This document shows, piece by piece, positions 53,449-62,415 of a stretch of 64,000 nucleotides of DNA. The number at the start of each line of letters is the position of its first letter. Position 1 is the first letter of the stretch. Under the pieces are notes generated by a model, which saw nothing but the letters and a program-made list of their open reading frames with translations, had not been told where the DNA came from and ran no database searches. The position numbers and the translations under genes were made by a program. Source of the DNA: Sediminispirochaeta smaragdinae DSM 11293 (GTDB taxonomy: Bacteria; Spirochaetota; Spirochaetia; DSM-16054; Sediminispirochaetaceae); the NCBI RefSeq assembly GCF_000143985.1, contig NC_014364.1:4092001-4156000 (forward strand), in the 5' to 3' direction.

Positions 53449-54292
53449 ACAATTCGACTGGGCTAAGCTATGGATAGAGGCGCAGAAACGAAATATCGCA
53501 TCGGGTCGCGGGGGCGAGTGCTGGCTGGCATGGGACGATGAAGGATCGGCGCGCGCGTACCGGATACGTTCGTCGCAGCAAGAAGCGACACAGAAACGTA
53601 TCAAAGAAATCTGCAATCTTGCGAAACGTGATTGGCATGTTCTGGATATAGGAGCCGGTCCGGGAACCCTTGCGGTGCCGCTCTCCAGGTCGGTCGCTCA
53701 CATCACGGCCGTGGAACCGGCATCGGGTATGGCAGCGGTATTGGAAGAGGAGATCGCCAGCAGAGGCATCACCAATGTCACGATCATCAGAAAACGCTGG
53801 GACGATATCGACGCGATCGCGGATCTAAGGCCGCCCTATGACCTCTGCATTGCTTCCTTTTCCCTCGGAATGCTTGACGTAAGCACAAGCATCAAACAGA
53901 TGATGGCCGTAACGAAGCGCCACATCGTCATCTACTGGCACGCAGGGCTGCAGCCCTGGGATCGTGACGCCATCGAGTTGTGGCCCCTCCTCCATGGTCG
54001 TTCCTACGATCCTATTCCCAAGAGCGACATTGTCTTCAATCTCCTCTATTCCATGGGAATCTACCCGGATATACGGGTTACAAGGAGCCGAGGAACCATG
54101 GTATTCGGCTCTCTTGAGGAGGCCTTAAAACAGTACAGCGCCCGTTTTCATGCCCACAGTCACGAAAAGCGGGCAATACTCATTGATTTCCTAAAACGGC
54201 GAACAATACCCGACGGGAAACGTCTGGTCATGCCCCGCAACCATGTCGGTATGCGGATATCTTGGAACATGGAGGATTATCATGAAGCGTAG
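53441..54292 (+). CDS. Class I SAM-dependent methyltransferase in lar/ABC operon
   Basis: 283 residues with a SAM-binding motif VLDIGAGPGTLAVPLSRSV and an acidic second motif ITAVEPASGM. An N-terminal helical segment (about 1-55) precedes the Rossmann domain. It starts inside the end of larB and ends 11 bases past the start of the binding-protein gene, so it is firmly part of the lar-ABC operon. The other importer's operon also starts with a methyltransferase of a different subfamily (42567-43652). The substrate is unknown; a metallophore or cofactor is suggested by context. Confidence 0.75.
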   Translation: MVEQFDWAKLWIEAQKRNIASGRGGECWLAWDDEGSARAYRIRSSQQEATQKRIKEICNLAKRDWHVLDIGAGPGTLAVPLSRSVAHITAVEPASGMAAVLEEEIASRGITNVTIIRKRWDDIDAIADLRPPYDLCIASFSLGMLDVSTSIKQMMAVTKRHIVIYWHAGLQPWDRDAIELWPLLHGRSYDPIPKSDIVFNLLYSMGIYPDIRVTRSRGTMVFGSLEEALKQYSARFHAHSHEKRAILIDFLKRRTIPDGKRLVMPRNHVGMRISWNMEDYHEA

Positions 54293-55481
54293 ACAACATC
54301 CGGCCACCGGCGTAGCGGCCATCCTTTTTTTCTGCATTGTGAGTTTCGCAGTCGGTGCCCAAGAGCAGTACACCGTAACGGATATGAGGGGCAAGAGTAT
54401 CACCCTACCTAAAGAGCTGGAGCGCATCGCTACCATCGACGACGGTTTTGTTGAGGCGGTTATGACCCACCTTGGGGTCATCGATAAGGTTGTGGCCATC
54501 GGTTCCTGGTCCATGAAACGGGACTATACCTACAGCTTCGTCACCGGTTCAGGAGAGCATTACACCTATTCAAAGGGGTGGAACACCATGAAGTATCTCC
54601 ACCCCTGGCTCAACGATCTTCCCTGCATCAATTCGCCCCAAGGCAATATCCTCAGTTATGAGACCCTTGCACAAAGTAATCCCCAGCTGGTGATCCTGCG
54701 GGTCGGCGACTGCACGGTGGGTAGCGGGAACCGGGAGGCCGTAGAGAAAACCATCTCCACCATCGAAGCAATGGGCTTTCCCCTTTTGGTTCTCTACTCA
54801 CCCAGCTGGTATCGGAATTCTGATCTGACCAGCATGAACGAAGAGATGGCAGTGCTTGGTCGCCTTTTTCACCAGGAAGATAAGGCAAGGGCCCTGGCCG
54901 CCTATCTTCACTCCACCATCGACCTTATACGAGAAAGAACCCAAGCCATTCCCGAGAGCAAGAAATCCCGCCTCCTCATGCTGGGGCTGAATCCCAATAT
55001 AAGGACAAAGGGAGGGACAGGATCGGCATGGGGAATAGATACGCCGGAGTCCTATATCATCGAATCCATCGCTCATGCAAAAAATGCTTTTCGGGAAAAC
55101 GGCAGGGGAAAGATCCTCAATATCGAACAGATATACGCCCTTGATCCCGACGTGATCATTCTGCCCACATCCAACGGTTATCATCCGCCCAGGGAAATCC
55201 TCGAGGGACCCGATTTTAGCCTTCTTTCGGAGCTGCGGGCCATCAAAAACAGGCGGGTCTGCGCCATGCCCTGGACCCCGATGAACTGCTCACGCAGGGT
55301 CGAATACCCCCTCGATATGTTGATCATCGCGAAGGCCGCCTACCCCGAACTCTTCAGCGATATCAAGATTCATGAAGTTGCTTTGCAATTCTACAAAGAT
55401 GTCTACCACGTCGATGATGCAACGGCCCGGGGTTTACGCTCAGCCCAGTGGCTCGACTGGACCGTAGAAAATGACTTCTAA
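54282..55481 (+). CDS. FecB/BtuF-type periplasmic metal-complex-binding protein
   Basis: 399 residues from the ATG at 54282 (GGAGGAT upstream). Signal peptide ends near FAVGA. The mature part fits Peripla_BP_2: VTDMRGKSITLPKELERIATI at the start and DPDVIILPTSNGY late. It is about 45 residues longer than the first importer's protein, with an Asp/Tyr/Trp-rich insertion (around RDYTYSFVTGSGEHYTYSKGW) that may shape the ligand cleft, and a pair of Cys in LPCINSPQG and RVGDCTVGS. Binds an unknown metal complex; its position after larB suggests nickel. Confidence 0.8.
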   Translation: MKRRQHPATGVAAILFFCIVSFAVGAQEQYTVTDMRGKSITLPKELERIATIDDGFVEAVMTHLGVIDKVVAIGSWSMKRDYTYSFVTGSGEHYTYSKGWNTMKYLHPWLNDLPCINSPQGNILSYETLAQSNPQLVILRVGDCTVGSGNREAVEKTISTIEAMGFPLLVLYSPSWYRNSDLTSMNEEMAVLGRLFHQEDKARALAAYLHSTIDLIRERTQAIPESKKSRLLMLGLNPNIRTKGGTGSAWGIDTPESYIIESIAHAKNAFRENGRGKILNIEQIYALDPDVIILPTSNGYHPPREILEGPDFSLLSELRAIKNRRVCAMPWTPMNCSRRVEYPLDMLIIAKAAYPELFSDIKIHEVALQFYKDVYHVDDATARGLRSAQWLDWTVENDF

Positions 55482-56502
55482 GTCGAAGAGTAGTGTCCAA
55501 AAGCTGACCATGATCATGGTGCTCATTCTTCTCCTGGTCGTCGGGGCCCTCTGGGCTCTGACGGCCGGCACCTACGATATATCGGCAGAGGAAACCTATC
55601 ACATTCTCAGGACCAAGCTCATGGGAGGGAATGAAGAGGAGCTCTCCAAGCTTCATACGGTGATCATCTGGACCATCAGAACCCCTCGGGTCCTTCTGGC
55701 CATCATAACGGGCGTCGCCTTTGCCCTTTCCGGAGCGGCCTATCAGGCTTGCTTCAGGAATCCGCTGGTTGAACCATATATTTTGGGGGTCTCCGCAGGA
55801 GCAGCCTTCGGTGCGGCCCTGGGGATCATGTTTCCAACCATCATCAGATCGATGCAGCTCTCCGCCTTTGGCTTCGCGATTCTGGCAGTCGCACTAAGCT
55901 ATACCATTTCAAAGACGAGGGGCAGGGCCCCGGTTATCACCCTCGTCATCTCGGGAGTGGTCATCGGATCACTTTTCTCTGCCATGGTATCGCTTCTGAA
56001 ATATCTTGCTCCGGATGCGCAGCTTCGGGAAATAACCTTCTGGATGATGGGTGGATTCTACTATGCCACCTGGAACGATGTCATTCTCACGGCCCCCTTT
56101 GTGGCCGTTGTATTTGCCATCATATTCCTCACATCCTGGAAGCTGAATATTCTCTCCATGGGAGACGAAGAGGCGAGAACCCTTGGAGTACATCCGGAAC
56201 GATACCGTTTGCTGTATATCCTGTCGACGACGCTGGTAACGGCCCTCTGTGTTTCACAAGTAGGCATCGTGGCGTGGGTGGGACTAATGGCTCCCCATGC
56301 AGCAAGGATGATATTCGGTGCGGACAATAGCTATGTCGTTCCTGCGGGGGCCTTACTGGGAGCGCTCTTCATACTGCTCTGCGATACAATGGCAAGGACA
56401 ATCGCAAGCTCGGAGATCCCCATCGGCATCCTCACCTCCGTCGTGGGGGCCCCATTCCTGATCTATCTTCTGCGCAGCAAGGGTAAGACCCTTTATGGAT
56501 AA
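55471..56502 (+). CDS. FecCD/BtuC-type ABC importer permease
   Basis: 343 residues, about ten helices, FecCD family (TIRTPRVLLAIITG, RNPLVEPYILGVSAGAAFGAALG, GLMAPHAARMIFGADN). ATG at 55471 overlaps the binding-protein gene by 11 bases. It belongs to the second metal-complex importer and is similar in layout to the permease at 45647-46678. Confidence 0.9.
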   Translation: MTSKSKSSVQKLTMIMVLILLLVVGALWALTAGTYDISAEETYHILRTKLMGGNEEELSKLHTVIIWTIRTPRVLLAIITGVAFALSGAAYQACFRNPLVEPYILGVSAGAAFGAALGIMFPTIIRSMQLSAFGFAILAVALSYTISKTRGRAPVITLVISGVVIGSLFSAMVSLLKYLAPDAQLREITFWMMGGFYYATWNDVILTAPFVAVVFAIIFLTSWKLNILSMGDEEARTLGVHPERYRLLYILSTTLVTALCVSQVGIVAWVGLMAPHAARMIFGADNSYVVPAGALLGALFILLCDTMARTIASSEIPIGILTSVVGAPFLIYLLRSKGKTLYG

Positions 56503-57268
56503 GGAGAAGACGATGCTGAAAGCTGCTGAAATAGAGTTTTCCTACGACACCACCCCACTCTTTTCCAAGGTTTCCTTCCATGTCGAAAAGGGTCGGCTCT
56601 GCGGGCTCTTCGGTCCAAATGGCTCAGGGAAAACGACATTGTTCAAATGCTGCCTCGGACTTCTCAAGGCAAAGGGGAATATCACCATAGCAGGCAGGGA
56701 GCATTCCAAAATATCCACGGCGGCAATGGCAAAACTGGTGGCCTATGTTCCCCAAGACCATTCATCACCCTTTCCTTTCCTGGTACGCGAGGTGGTCCTC
56801 ATGGGGAGGGCTCCCCATTTCGGAGGAGTCTTCGGTATTACGAAGGAGGATCGTGAGCGCACCGAAGAGGCAATGGCACGATTGGGATTATCCAAAATCG
56901 CCGACAAACCCTATACCAATATATCAGGCGGCCAGCGTCAGCTTGTTCTCATAGCCCGAGCCCTTGCCCAGGACACACCTCTTATTATGCTCGATGAGCC
57001 GACTTCCTCTCTCGATTTCAAAAACCAGATCATGATCTGGAAGATCCTCAGAGAGATCGTCGAATCGGGGAAGACGGTCTTCGCCTGCGCCCATGACCCA
57101 AATCATGTCTCCTGGTTCTGCGACCATGTCCTGGTCATGGGCAGGGGAGGATTGATGGCAAAAGGAGATCCCTCCAGCATCCTCGATGAGCCGCTTCTGA
57201 CACGCCTCTATGGGGAAATATGCGGAATTGGTACAATCTCGGGGTTAAGGATGGTCTATCCGAAATAG
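56495..57268 (+). CDS. FecE/BtuD-type ABC importer ATPase
   Basis: 257 residues with Walker A GPNGSGKTT, signature ISGGQRQLVLIA, Walker B LIMLDEPTSSLDF and His-loop FACAHDPNH. Its ATG is inside the 3' end of the permease gene. Last gene of the lar-ABC operon. Confidence 0.9.
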   Translation: MDKEKTMLKAAEIEFSYDTTPLFSKVSFHVEKGRLCGLFGPNGSGKTTLFKCCLGLLKAKGNITIAGREHSKISTAAMAKLVAYVPQDHSSPFPFLVREVVLMGRAPHFGGVFGITKEDRERTEEAMARLGLSKIADKPYTNISGGQRQLVLIARALAQDTPLIMLDEPTSSLDFKNQIMIWKILREIVESGKTVFACAHDPNHVSWFCDHVLVMGRGGLMAKGDPSSILDEPLLTRLYGEICGIGTISGLRMVYPK

Positions 57269-57284
57269 CGAAACAACCGAATTT

Positions 57285-57312
57285 TTGCAATTGTGAACTT
57301 TCTTACTATACT
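57285..57312 (+). promoter_or_regulatory. Candidate sigma-70 promoter for the hybrid kinase gene
   Basis: TTGCAA (57285-57290), 16-base spacer, TATACT (57307-57312), 62 bases upstream of the ATG at 57374. Assigned by eye. Confidence 0.4.
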
Positions 57313-57373
57313 TAGGGCTGTCGTCGGTATTGAGCAACAGAGTGGGACTATCCGGCATATAGAAAGGAAGCCC

Positions 57374-59962
57374 ATGGGTAAAGAAAGAAAGACGCAGAGC
57401 GTTCGCATCAGAGCAGCGCGGCTTCTCTTACCGGTATTCTTATTCGGTACACTTGTTGCCGCTCTGATGGTTTTTATTCCCAATAGGGTTGAAAGAAGCT
57501 CTATTGTAGAATCTCAGAAGCATACCGTCGGAATCCAGTTTTATATCGTCGAAGACGAACTCATACAAATAATCTCCGATATAAATTTCCTGGCCCAGTT
57601 AAGTTGTATACCGGACCTTTTTTCCGATGATCCATGGGAAAAAAGCCGTGCCATGGAAAACATTCGTTGGGATTTCCTGATGTTTAGCAATGCACGTCAA
57701 ATATACGACCAGGTTCGGCTTATCGACGAAACAGGCTTTGAACGCATTCGGGTTAATCTTATAGATGGGAAGGCCGTTATCGTTCCGCAGGAAGAGCTGC
57801 AGGACAAACGAGACCGATACTATTTCACCGAATCATTCAAACTTGAGCCGGGAGAGGCCTATATTTCACCCCTGGATCTTAATATTGAACATGGGGAGCT
57901 GGAAGTACCATATAAAGCGATGATCAGAATCGGTATGCCAGTCACCGATCACCTGGGCAAAAAAAGGGGCATCATCGTGCTCAATTATCTCGGTGAGAAA
58001 CTACTCAAGCGCATGGAGCAGGCCGCCATACTCGGGAATCTCCGCCTCTTTTTTCTTAACTCCGACGGTTATTGGTTTAGAGGTCCAACGGCGGAAGACG
58101 AATGGGGGTTCATGTTCGACGATCGCAAAGAACGAACCATTTACGAGCGTTTCCCCGAAGCTGCCGCAGCAATCATGAACTTTGAAGAAGGAAGTATTGA
58201 AACACGCTCGGGGCTTTTCAGCTTTTCGACAATCCGCCCCCATGAAAAATGGCAGGCTCCTTTTTCTTTGCTCAAGGTCCACTTCAGCGAAGCGTGGAAA
58301 TGCGTATCATTTATCAGCAAAACAGATCTCAATCGGCCCATACACCAACGTCTGGCAACGATCGGTATGGGGTGGATCATCTATCTTTTTGTCACATGGC
58401 TGATCGTCTGGAATTGGGTCACTGCCGATGAAATGCGAAAACGATCGGAGAGGGAACTTCGCAGGGCCAAGAATGAAGCGGAATCAGCCAATAGGACCAA
58501 AACTATTTTTCTGGCCAACATGAGCCATGAAATACGTACGCCAATGAATGCAATCCTCGGTTTCACCGAAATCCTGGAAGCAGAAGAAAGAGACCCTCGT
58601 CGACGTAAGTATATCGAGGCAATCAACTCAAGCGGAACAACGCTTTTGGCTATCATCAACGATCTTCTTGATCTTTCCAAGGTCGAAGCAGACAAAATCG
58701 TTCTCAAACCGGAACCTACGGATATCACATCTCTTATGGAAGAGCTGCGTTACATCTATGCCCCTCTGGCGGAAAAGAAGCATCTCATCCTCGATGTCGA
58801 GATTGCAACGGCGACACCGGAGGCACTCCTCATCGACAGAACACGCCTTCGCCAGATATTGGTGAACCTTGTCGGCAATGCAATAAAATTTACGACAGTC
58901 GGAGGAGTGCGAATTGTGATAAACACGTGGAAGCAATCGGAAGAGTCCACAAGCGTGGACCTCCGTATCGATGTGGCCGATTCGGGACCGGGAATTGCAG
59001 TTTCCGATCAGGAACGTATTTTCGGTATATTCGAGCAAGGAGAGGTAGCGTGGGACCGCAAGTATGGGGGGACCGGCCTCGGACTCGCCATCAGCCGACG
59101 CCTTTCGACATTAATGGGAGGAACCATTTCACTTACAAGCAGTCCCGGCGAAGGGGCTATTTTTTCAATCGAGCTTCCCAATGTCGCCATCGTTGAGAAG
59201 GCCTCCCTTGAGAAAGAAAATGAGGATACAGAGAATGTACAATTTTCTCCTTCCAAACTCCTCCTCGTGGATGATGTGCCGGAAAATAATCTCCTGATAA
59301 GGGGTTTTCTGAGCGATTGCCCTTTCACGTATCGAGAGGCATCGAACGGGGCGGAAGCACTCTCACAGCTCTCCGACTTCACCCCTGACCTCATTATCTC
59401 CGATCTCAAAATGCCGATTATGGGCGGCATACAATTAATAGAAAAGATCAAGGCAGACGAAGGCACAGCCTCTATTCCGATCATTCTGCTCACAGCATCC
59501 ATCACAAAGAATGATGAGTGGGCCATGAAAATTTATGCCGATTCCTTTCTGCGGAAGCCAATTCGAAAAAGTCGGCTGATAGAAGAGGTAAAACGGTATC
59601 TCCCGTATGAAGAGGGGAGCTCATCAGATACCCCTTCCGATGACGAGGACGAAAAAACAACGCCACAGGGAGAGAGAGAAGCTTCTCGCGAAGAGCTGAA
59701 AAACCTGATTGCCACCATGGAACGAAGCTTTCTTCCAAGGTTGCACTCCATTGGCCAGGATTTACTTGTTGATGATATCATCGATATTGCAGATGAGATA
59801 GGAACATTGGCCCAAAGCTACCACGTTCCTGACCTTGTCAAGTGGGGCACATCCCTGCGGCAGTCGATGCTCTCCTTTGACATTGATGCCGTTCGCCAAC
59901 AGCTCGCCTCTTTCGATGAATTTTTGGCAGTCATGAAACAGAAGGTGGCAAGCGATGAATGA
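57374..59962 (+). CDS. Hybrid sensor histidine kinase with extracytoplasmic sensor and receiver
   Basis: 862 residues from the ATG at 57374 (AAGGAAG upstream). Membrane helix at about 13-35, a large extracytoplasmic dCache-like sensor (about 40-320), a second helix near 333-350, then HisKA with His385 in NMSHEIRTPMNAILGF, HATPase (NAIKF, DSGPGI, GTGLGLAIS), and a receiver with phosphoacceptor Asp677 in IISDLKMPIMGG. The C-terminal about 110 residues are helical and might be an HPt-like domain, but I see no clear phospho-His motif. Its stop overlaps the start of the partner gene by 8 bases. Signal unknown. Confidence 0.9.
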   Translation: MGKERKTQSVRIRAARLLLPVFLFGTLVAALMVFIPNRVERSSIVESQKHTVGIQFYIVEDELIQIISDINFLAQLSCIPDLFSDDPWEKSRAMENIRWDFLMFSNARQIYDQVRLIDETGFERIRVNLIDGKAVIVPQEELQDKRDRYYFTESFKLEPGEAYISPLDLNIEHGELEVPYKAMIRIGMPVTDHLGKKRGIIVLNYLGEKLLKRMEQAAILGNLRLFFLNSDGYWFRGPTAEDEWGFMFDDRKERTIYERFPEAAAAIMNFEEGSIETRSGLFSFSTIRPHEKWQAPFSLLKVHFSEAWKCVSFISKTDLNRPIHQRLATIGMGWIIYLFVTWLIVWNWVTADEMRKRSERELRRAKNEAESANRTKTIFLANMSHEIRTPMNAILGFTEILEAEERDPRRRKYIEAINSSGTTLLAIINDLLDLSKVEADKIVLKPEPTDITSLMEELRYIYAPLAEKKHLILDVEIATATPEALLIDRTRLRQILVNLVGNAIKFTTVGGVRIVINTWKQSEESTSVDLRIDVADSGPGIAVSDQERIFGIFEQGEVAWDRKYGGTGLGLAISRRLSTLMGGTISLTSSPGEGAIFSIELPNVAIVEKASLEKENEDTENVQFSPSKLLLVDDVPENNLLIRGFLSDCPFTYREASNGAEALSQLSDFTPDLIISDLKMPIMGGIQLIEKIKADEGTASIPIILLTASITKNDEWAMKIYADSFLRKPIRKSRLIEEVKRYLPYEEGSSSDTPSDDEDEKTTPQGEREASREELKNLIATMERSFLPRLHSIGQDLLVDDIIDIADEIGTLAQSYHVPDLVKWGTSLRQSMLSFDIDAVRQQLASFDEFLAVMKQKVASDE

Positions 59963-61079
59963 GAAAGAATATTGGAATATTCTCATCGTTGACGACACGC
60001 GCAATAATCTTTTCATTCTCAGCTCCATTCTCAGAAAAAAGGGGTATCGCATAGCCGCTGCCCTGAGCGGTCTGGAAGCTATCGAACTACTTCAGCATAA
60101 GCAGTTCGATCTTATACTGCTCGACATCAGGATGCCAGGTATTAACGGTATTGAGACCTGTAAGAGAATAAAAGCCACCCCGGAAACGGCAGAGATTCCC
60201 GTTTTGTTTATCTCAGCCATTGACGACCATGACTTGATAGCCGAAGCCTTTGCGGCCGGTGGCCGTGATTATATCCTCAAACCTTTTGAACCTGTGGAAC
60301 TTATAGCACGGATAGAAACACAACTCGACATTCAACGGGGAAGAAGACTGCTTGAACAGATCAATGCAGGGCTCGAAAAGGTCGTGGAAGAAAAAACCCA
60401 CGAACTCCACGAAAAGAATAAGGCTCTTGAACGGGCACTTGCAGAGCGGACCATCCTTCTACAGGAGGTCTACCACAGAGTCAACAACAATCTTCAATTT
60501 GTAAAAAGCCTCATATCGATTGATAAGCCGGAGAAAGTCTGCCCATGGACAGAAGATTTTTTTAAGCGGTTCGAATCCCGCATTCATTCCCTGGCCTATG
60601 TTCATGAACTCCTCTACCGTTCTCCGAATCTGAAAGAGGTGGACATGGCGCTCTATAGTCATGAAATATTTCGGGCGGCACATGAGTCCGCCGAAACATC
60701 TCCGACAGACTGTCAACTATTGCTTCACAATACCCCATTTACCTTAGGAATAAATCATGCAATCCCCTGCGGGATGATCATCAATGAACTGATTCGTACC
60801 GCCGTCAGCGGCTCAGCCGCATGTACACATGACAATGATCGAATCAGCATCATGTTTTCACAAGAGGGAAACAACTTCGTGATCACGCTAAAACTGGAAG
60901 GATCATTGGGAGGAAAAGAAGAGCTGGTCCCTTCGGGAACCGATCTGCTGATTACCACGGTCCTTGCCGAAGAACAGCTGTTTGGGAACATCTCCATTCA
61001 GGTCGATGATGTCACAACGATTTCAGTTGTATTCCCCAATATAGAGCTTGGAACATTCAGGGATGTGGATAATCTTTAA
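59955..61079 (+). CDS. Receiver-HisKA_2 histidine kinase-like response regulator
   Basis: 374 residues: receiver (Asp13/Asp14, Asp57 in LLDIRMPGING), a coiled-coil linker (about 130-170), then a HisKA_2 domain with His174 in LQEVYHRVNNNLQFVKSLISI. The C-terminal ATPase-like region has an N-box-like segment (MIINELIRTAV) but its G boxes are poorly kept, and it may bind ATP weakly or not at all. It follows the hybrid kinase with an 8-base overlap, so the two probably form a phosphorelay. Output unknown because no DNA-binding or enzymatic domain is present. Confidence 0.82.
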   Translation: MNEKEYWNILIVDDTRNNLFILSSILRKKGYRIAAALSGLEAIELLQHKQFDLILLDIRMPGINGIETCKRIKATPETAEIPVLFISAIDDHDLIAEAFAAGGRDYILKPFEPVELIARIETQLDIQRGRRLLEQINAGLEKVVEEKTHELHEKNKALERALAERTILLQEVYHRVNNNLQFVKSLISIDKPEKVCPWTEDFFKRFESRIHSLAYVHELLYRSPNLKEVDMALYSHEIFRAAHESAETSPTDCQLLLHNTPFTLGINHAIPCGMIINELIRTAVSGSAACTHDNDRISIMFSQEGNNFVITLKLEGSLGGKEELVPSGTDLLITTVLAEEQLFGNISIQVDDVTTISVVFPNIELGTFRDVDNL

Positions 61080-61104
61080 AGGCAGTGTCACCTCTCCACT
61101 CCCG

Positions 61105-62415
61105 CTATTCCAAGCCGACCCTTTCCCTCAGAAATTTAACCCTCTCCCTGCATTCGGAGAGCAGAGACTCTTCATCCTCGACCAATACTTTATTGTCATA
61201 CATGAGGATTTTTCCATCCACTATCACCGTCTCCACATCACTGCCGTGACAGCAGAGGGTAAGTGCGGAATCATAGTCGTGCACAGGGGTCGCCCGTGGA
61301 TGATCAAGGTTTACAATAATCAGATCAGCCGCCCCACCCTTCTCTATCCTTCTTCCATCAAGGGCCATATGGAGGGCCTCGGTAGGGCTTAGGCTATTGG
61401 CGTTATGTGTGGAAACTCTGGAAAGCAGCAAGGAGGCTTTTATTGTTTCAAAGATGTCCTGGGTATCATTACTTGCGGGGCCGTCGGTTCCAAGGAGTAT
61501 CCGCACATCTCGTGCAAGGAATGTGGATAGAGGCGCAATTCCGGAACCAAGCACTTCATTACTTACGGGGCAGTGAATAACGATAGCTCCAGAGCCGGCA
61601 ATTCTATCGACATCATGTTCATCGGCCCAGACAGCATGGACAAGCTGCATTCGAGCATCAAGAATACCGAGGGAATCAAGCCACGCGAAAGGAGACATCT
61701 GGTATTTCTCTCCACTCATCTCCATCTCATCCAGAGATTCTGCTATATGGATATGTGAAAAAGAACCGTTGTTCAGGGCAAGCTCGTGGCTTTCGAGAAG
61801 TGTCCGGGCACTGCATCGCCATGCGGCCAGCGGGCCATTTGCAATGGCAATACGTTCCCCCTTCCATGTCGAATAAAGAGAAGCAAGATGATCGAGAATC
61901 TGCCGGGGCTCTTCCGCACCAGCCCCTATATCCGACCAGGAACGGGCCAGTGTCATATAGACTCCCATGTCGTCGGCGGCCTTACAGACGACATGGGTAT
62001 GTTCCGGAGTGTACGTTACTTTATGATGATCGGTTATATGTGTTGCTCCACAACGGATGTTTTCAAGGATACCCAAGCGTGCGGCAAGATTCATATCATC
62101 CGCAGTGAAGGCGGCCTGAAGAGGCCAGATCCGCTCCTTCAGCCAGCGCAAAAGGGGTCTGCCGCTGGCAAGACCCCGCATAAAGGTCTGGGCAAAATGG
62201 GTATGCGCATTCGTCAGTCCGGGCACTACCGCACGGTTCGGTGCATGGATAACGGTATCGGCCTCTTGGGAAAGCCCCTGAGGGGCATCTCCCGCTCCCA
62301 GCTGTTCAACAACGCCATGCTTCAGGTAGATATATCCCGGCTCTATCCAGCCATCGGGCAGGAGCACGGCGGTCCCGTAGATCAAAACAGAGCGGCAGGA
62401 GGGAACCTCATTCAT
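61105..62415 (-). CDS. Amidohydrolase of the ATZ/TRZ and S-adenosylhomocysteine deaminase family
   Basis: 436 residues from the ATG at 62415; the extended frame to 62826 only overlaps the SDR gene. Metal ligands of the family are visible: His71 and His73 in NAHTHFAQT, HIHIAESLDE, the LVHAVWADEHD segment, and LLGTDGPASNDTQD with the catalytic Asp. The family deaminates aromatic amines such as adenosine homologues, guanine or methylthioadenosine. Start overlaps the SDR stop by 4 bases. The pairing with a pteridine-reductase-like SDR hints at a pterin or purine substrate, which is inference. Confidence 0.85.
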   Translation of the reverse strand: MNEVPSCRSVLIYGTAVLLPDGWIEPGYIYLKHGVVEQLGAGDAPQGLSQEADTVIHAPNRAVVPGLTNAHTHFAQTFMRGLASGRPLLRWLKERIWPLQAAFTADDMNLAARLGILENIRCGATHITDHHKVTYTPEHTHVVCKAADDMGVYMTLARSWSDIGAGAEEPRQILDHLASLYSTWKGERIAIANGPLAAWRCSARTLLESHELALNNGSFSHIHIAESLDEMEMSGEKYQMSPFAWLDSLGILDARMQLVHAVWADEHDVDRIAGSGAIVIHCPVSNEVLGSGIAPLSTFLARDVRILLGTDGPASNDTQDIFETIKASLLLSRVSTHNANSLSPTEALHMALDGRRIEKGGAADLIIVNLDHPRATPVHDYDSALTLCCHGSDVETVIVDGKILMYDNKVLVEDEESLLSECRERVKFLRERVGLE

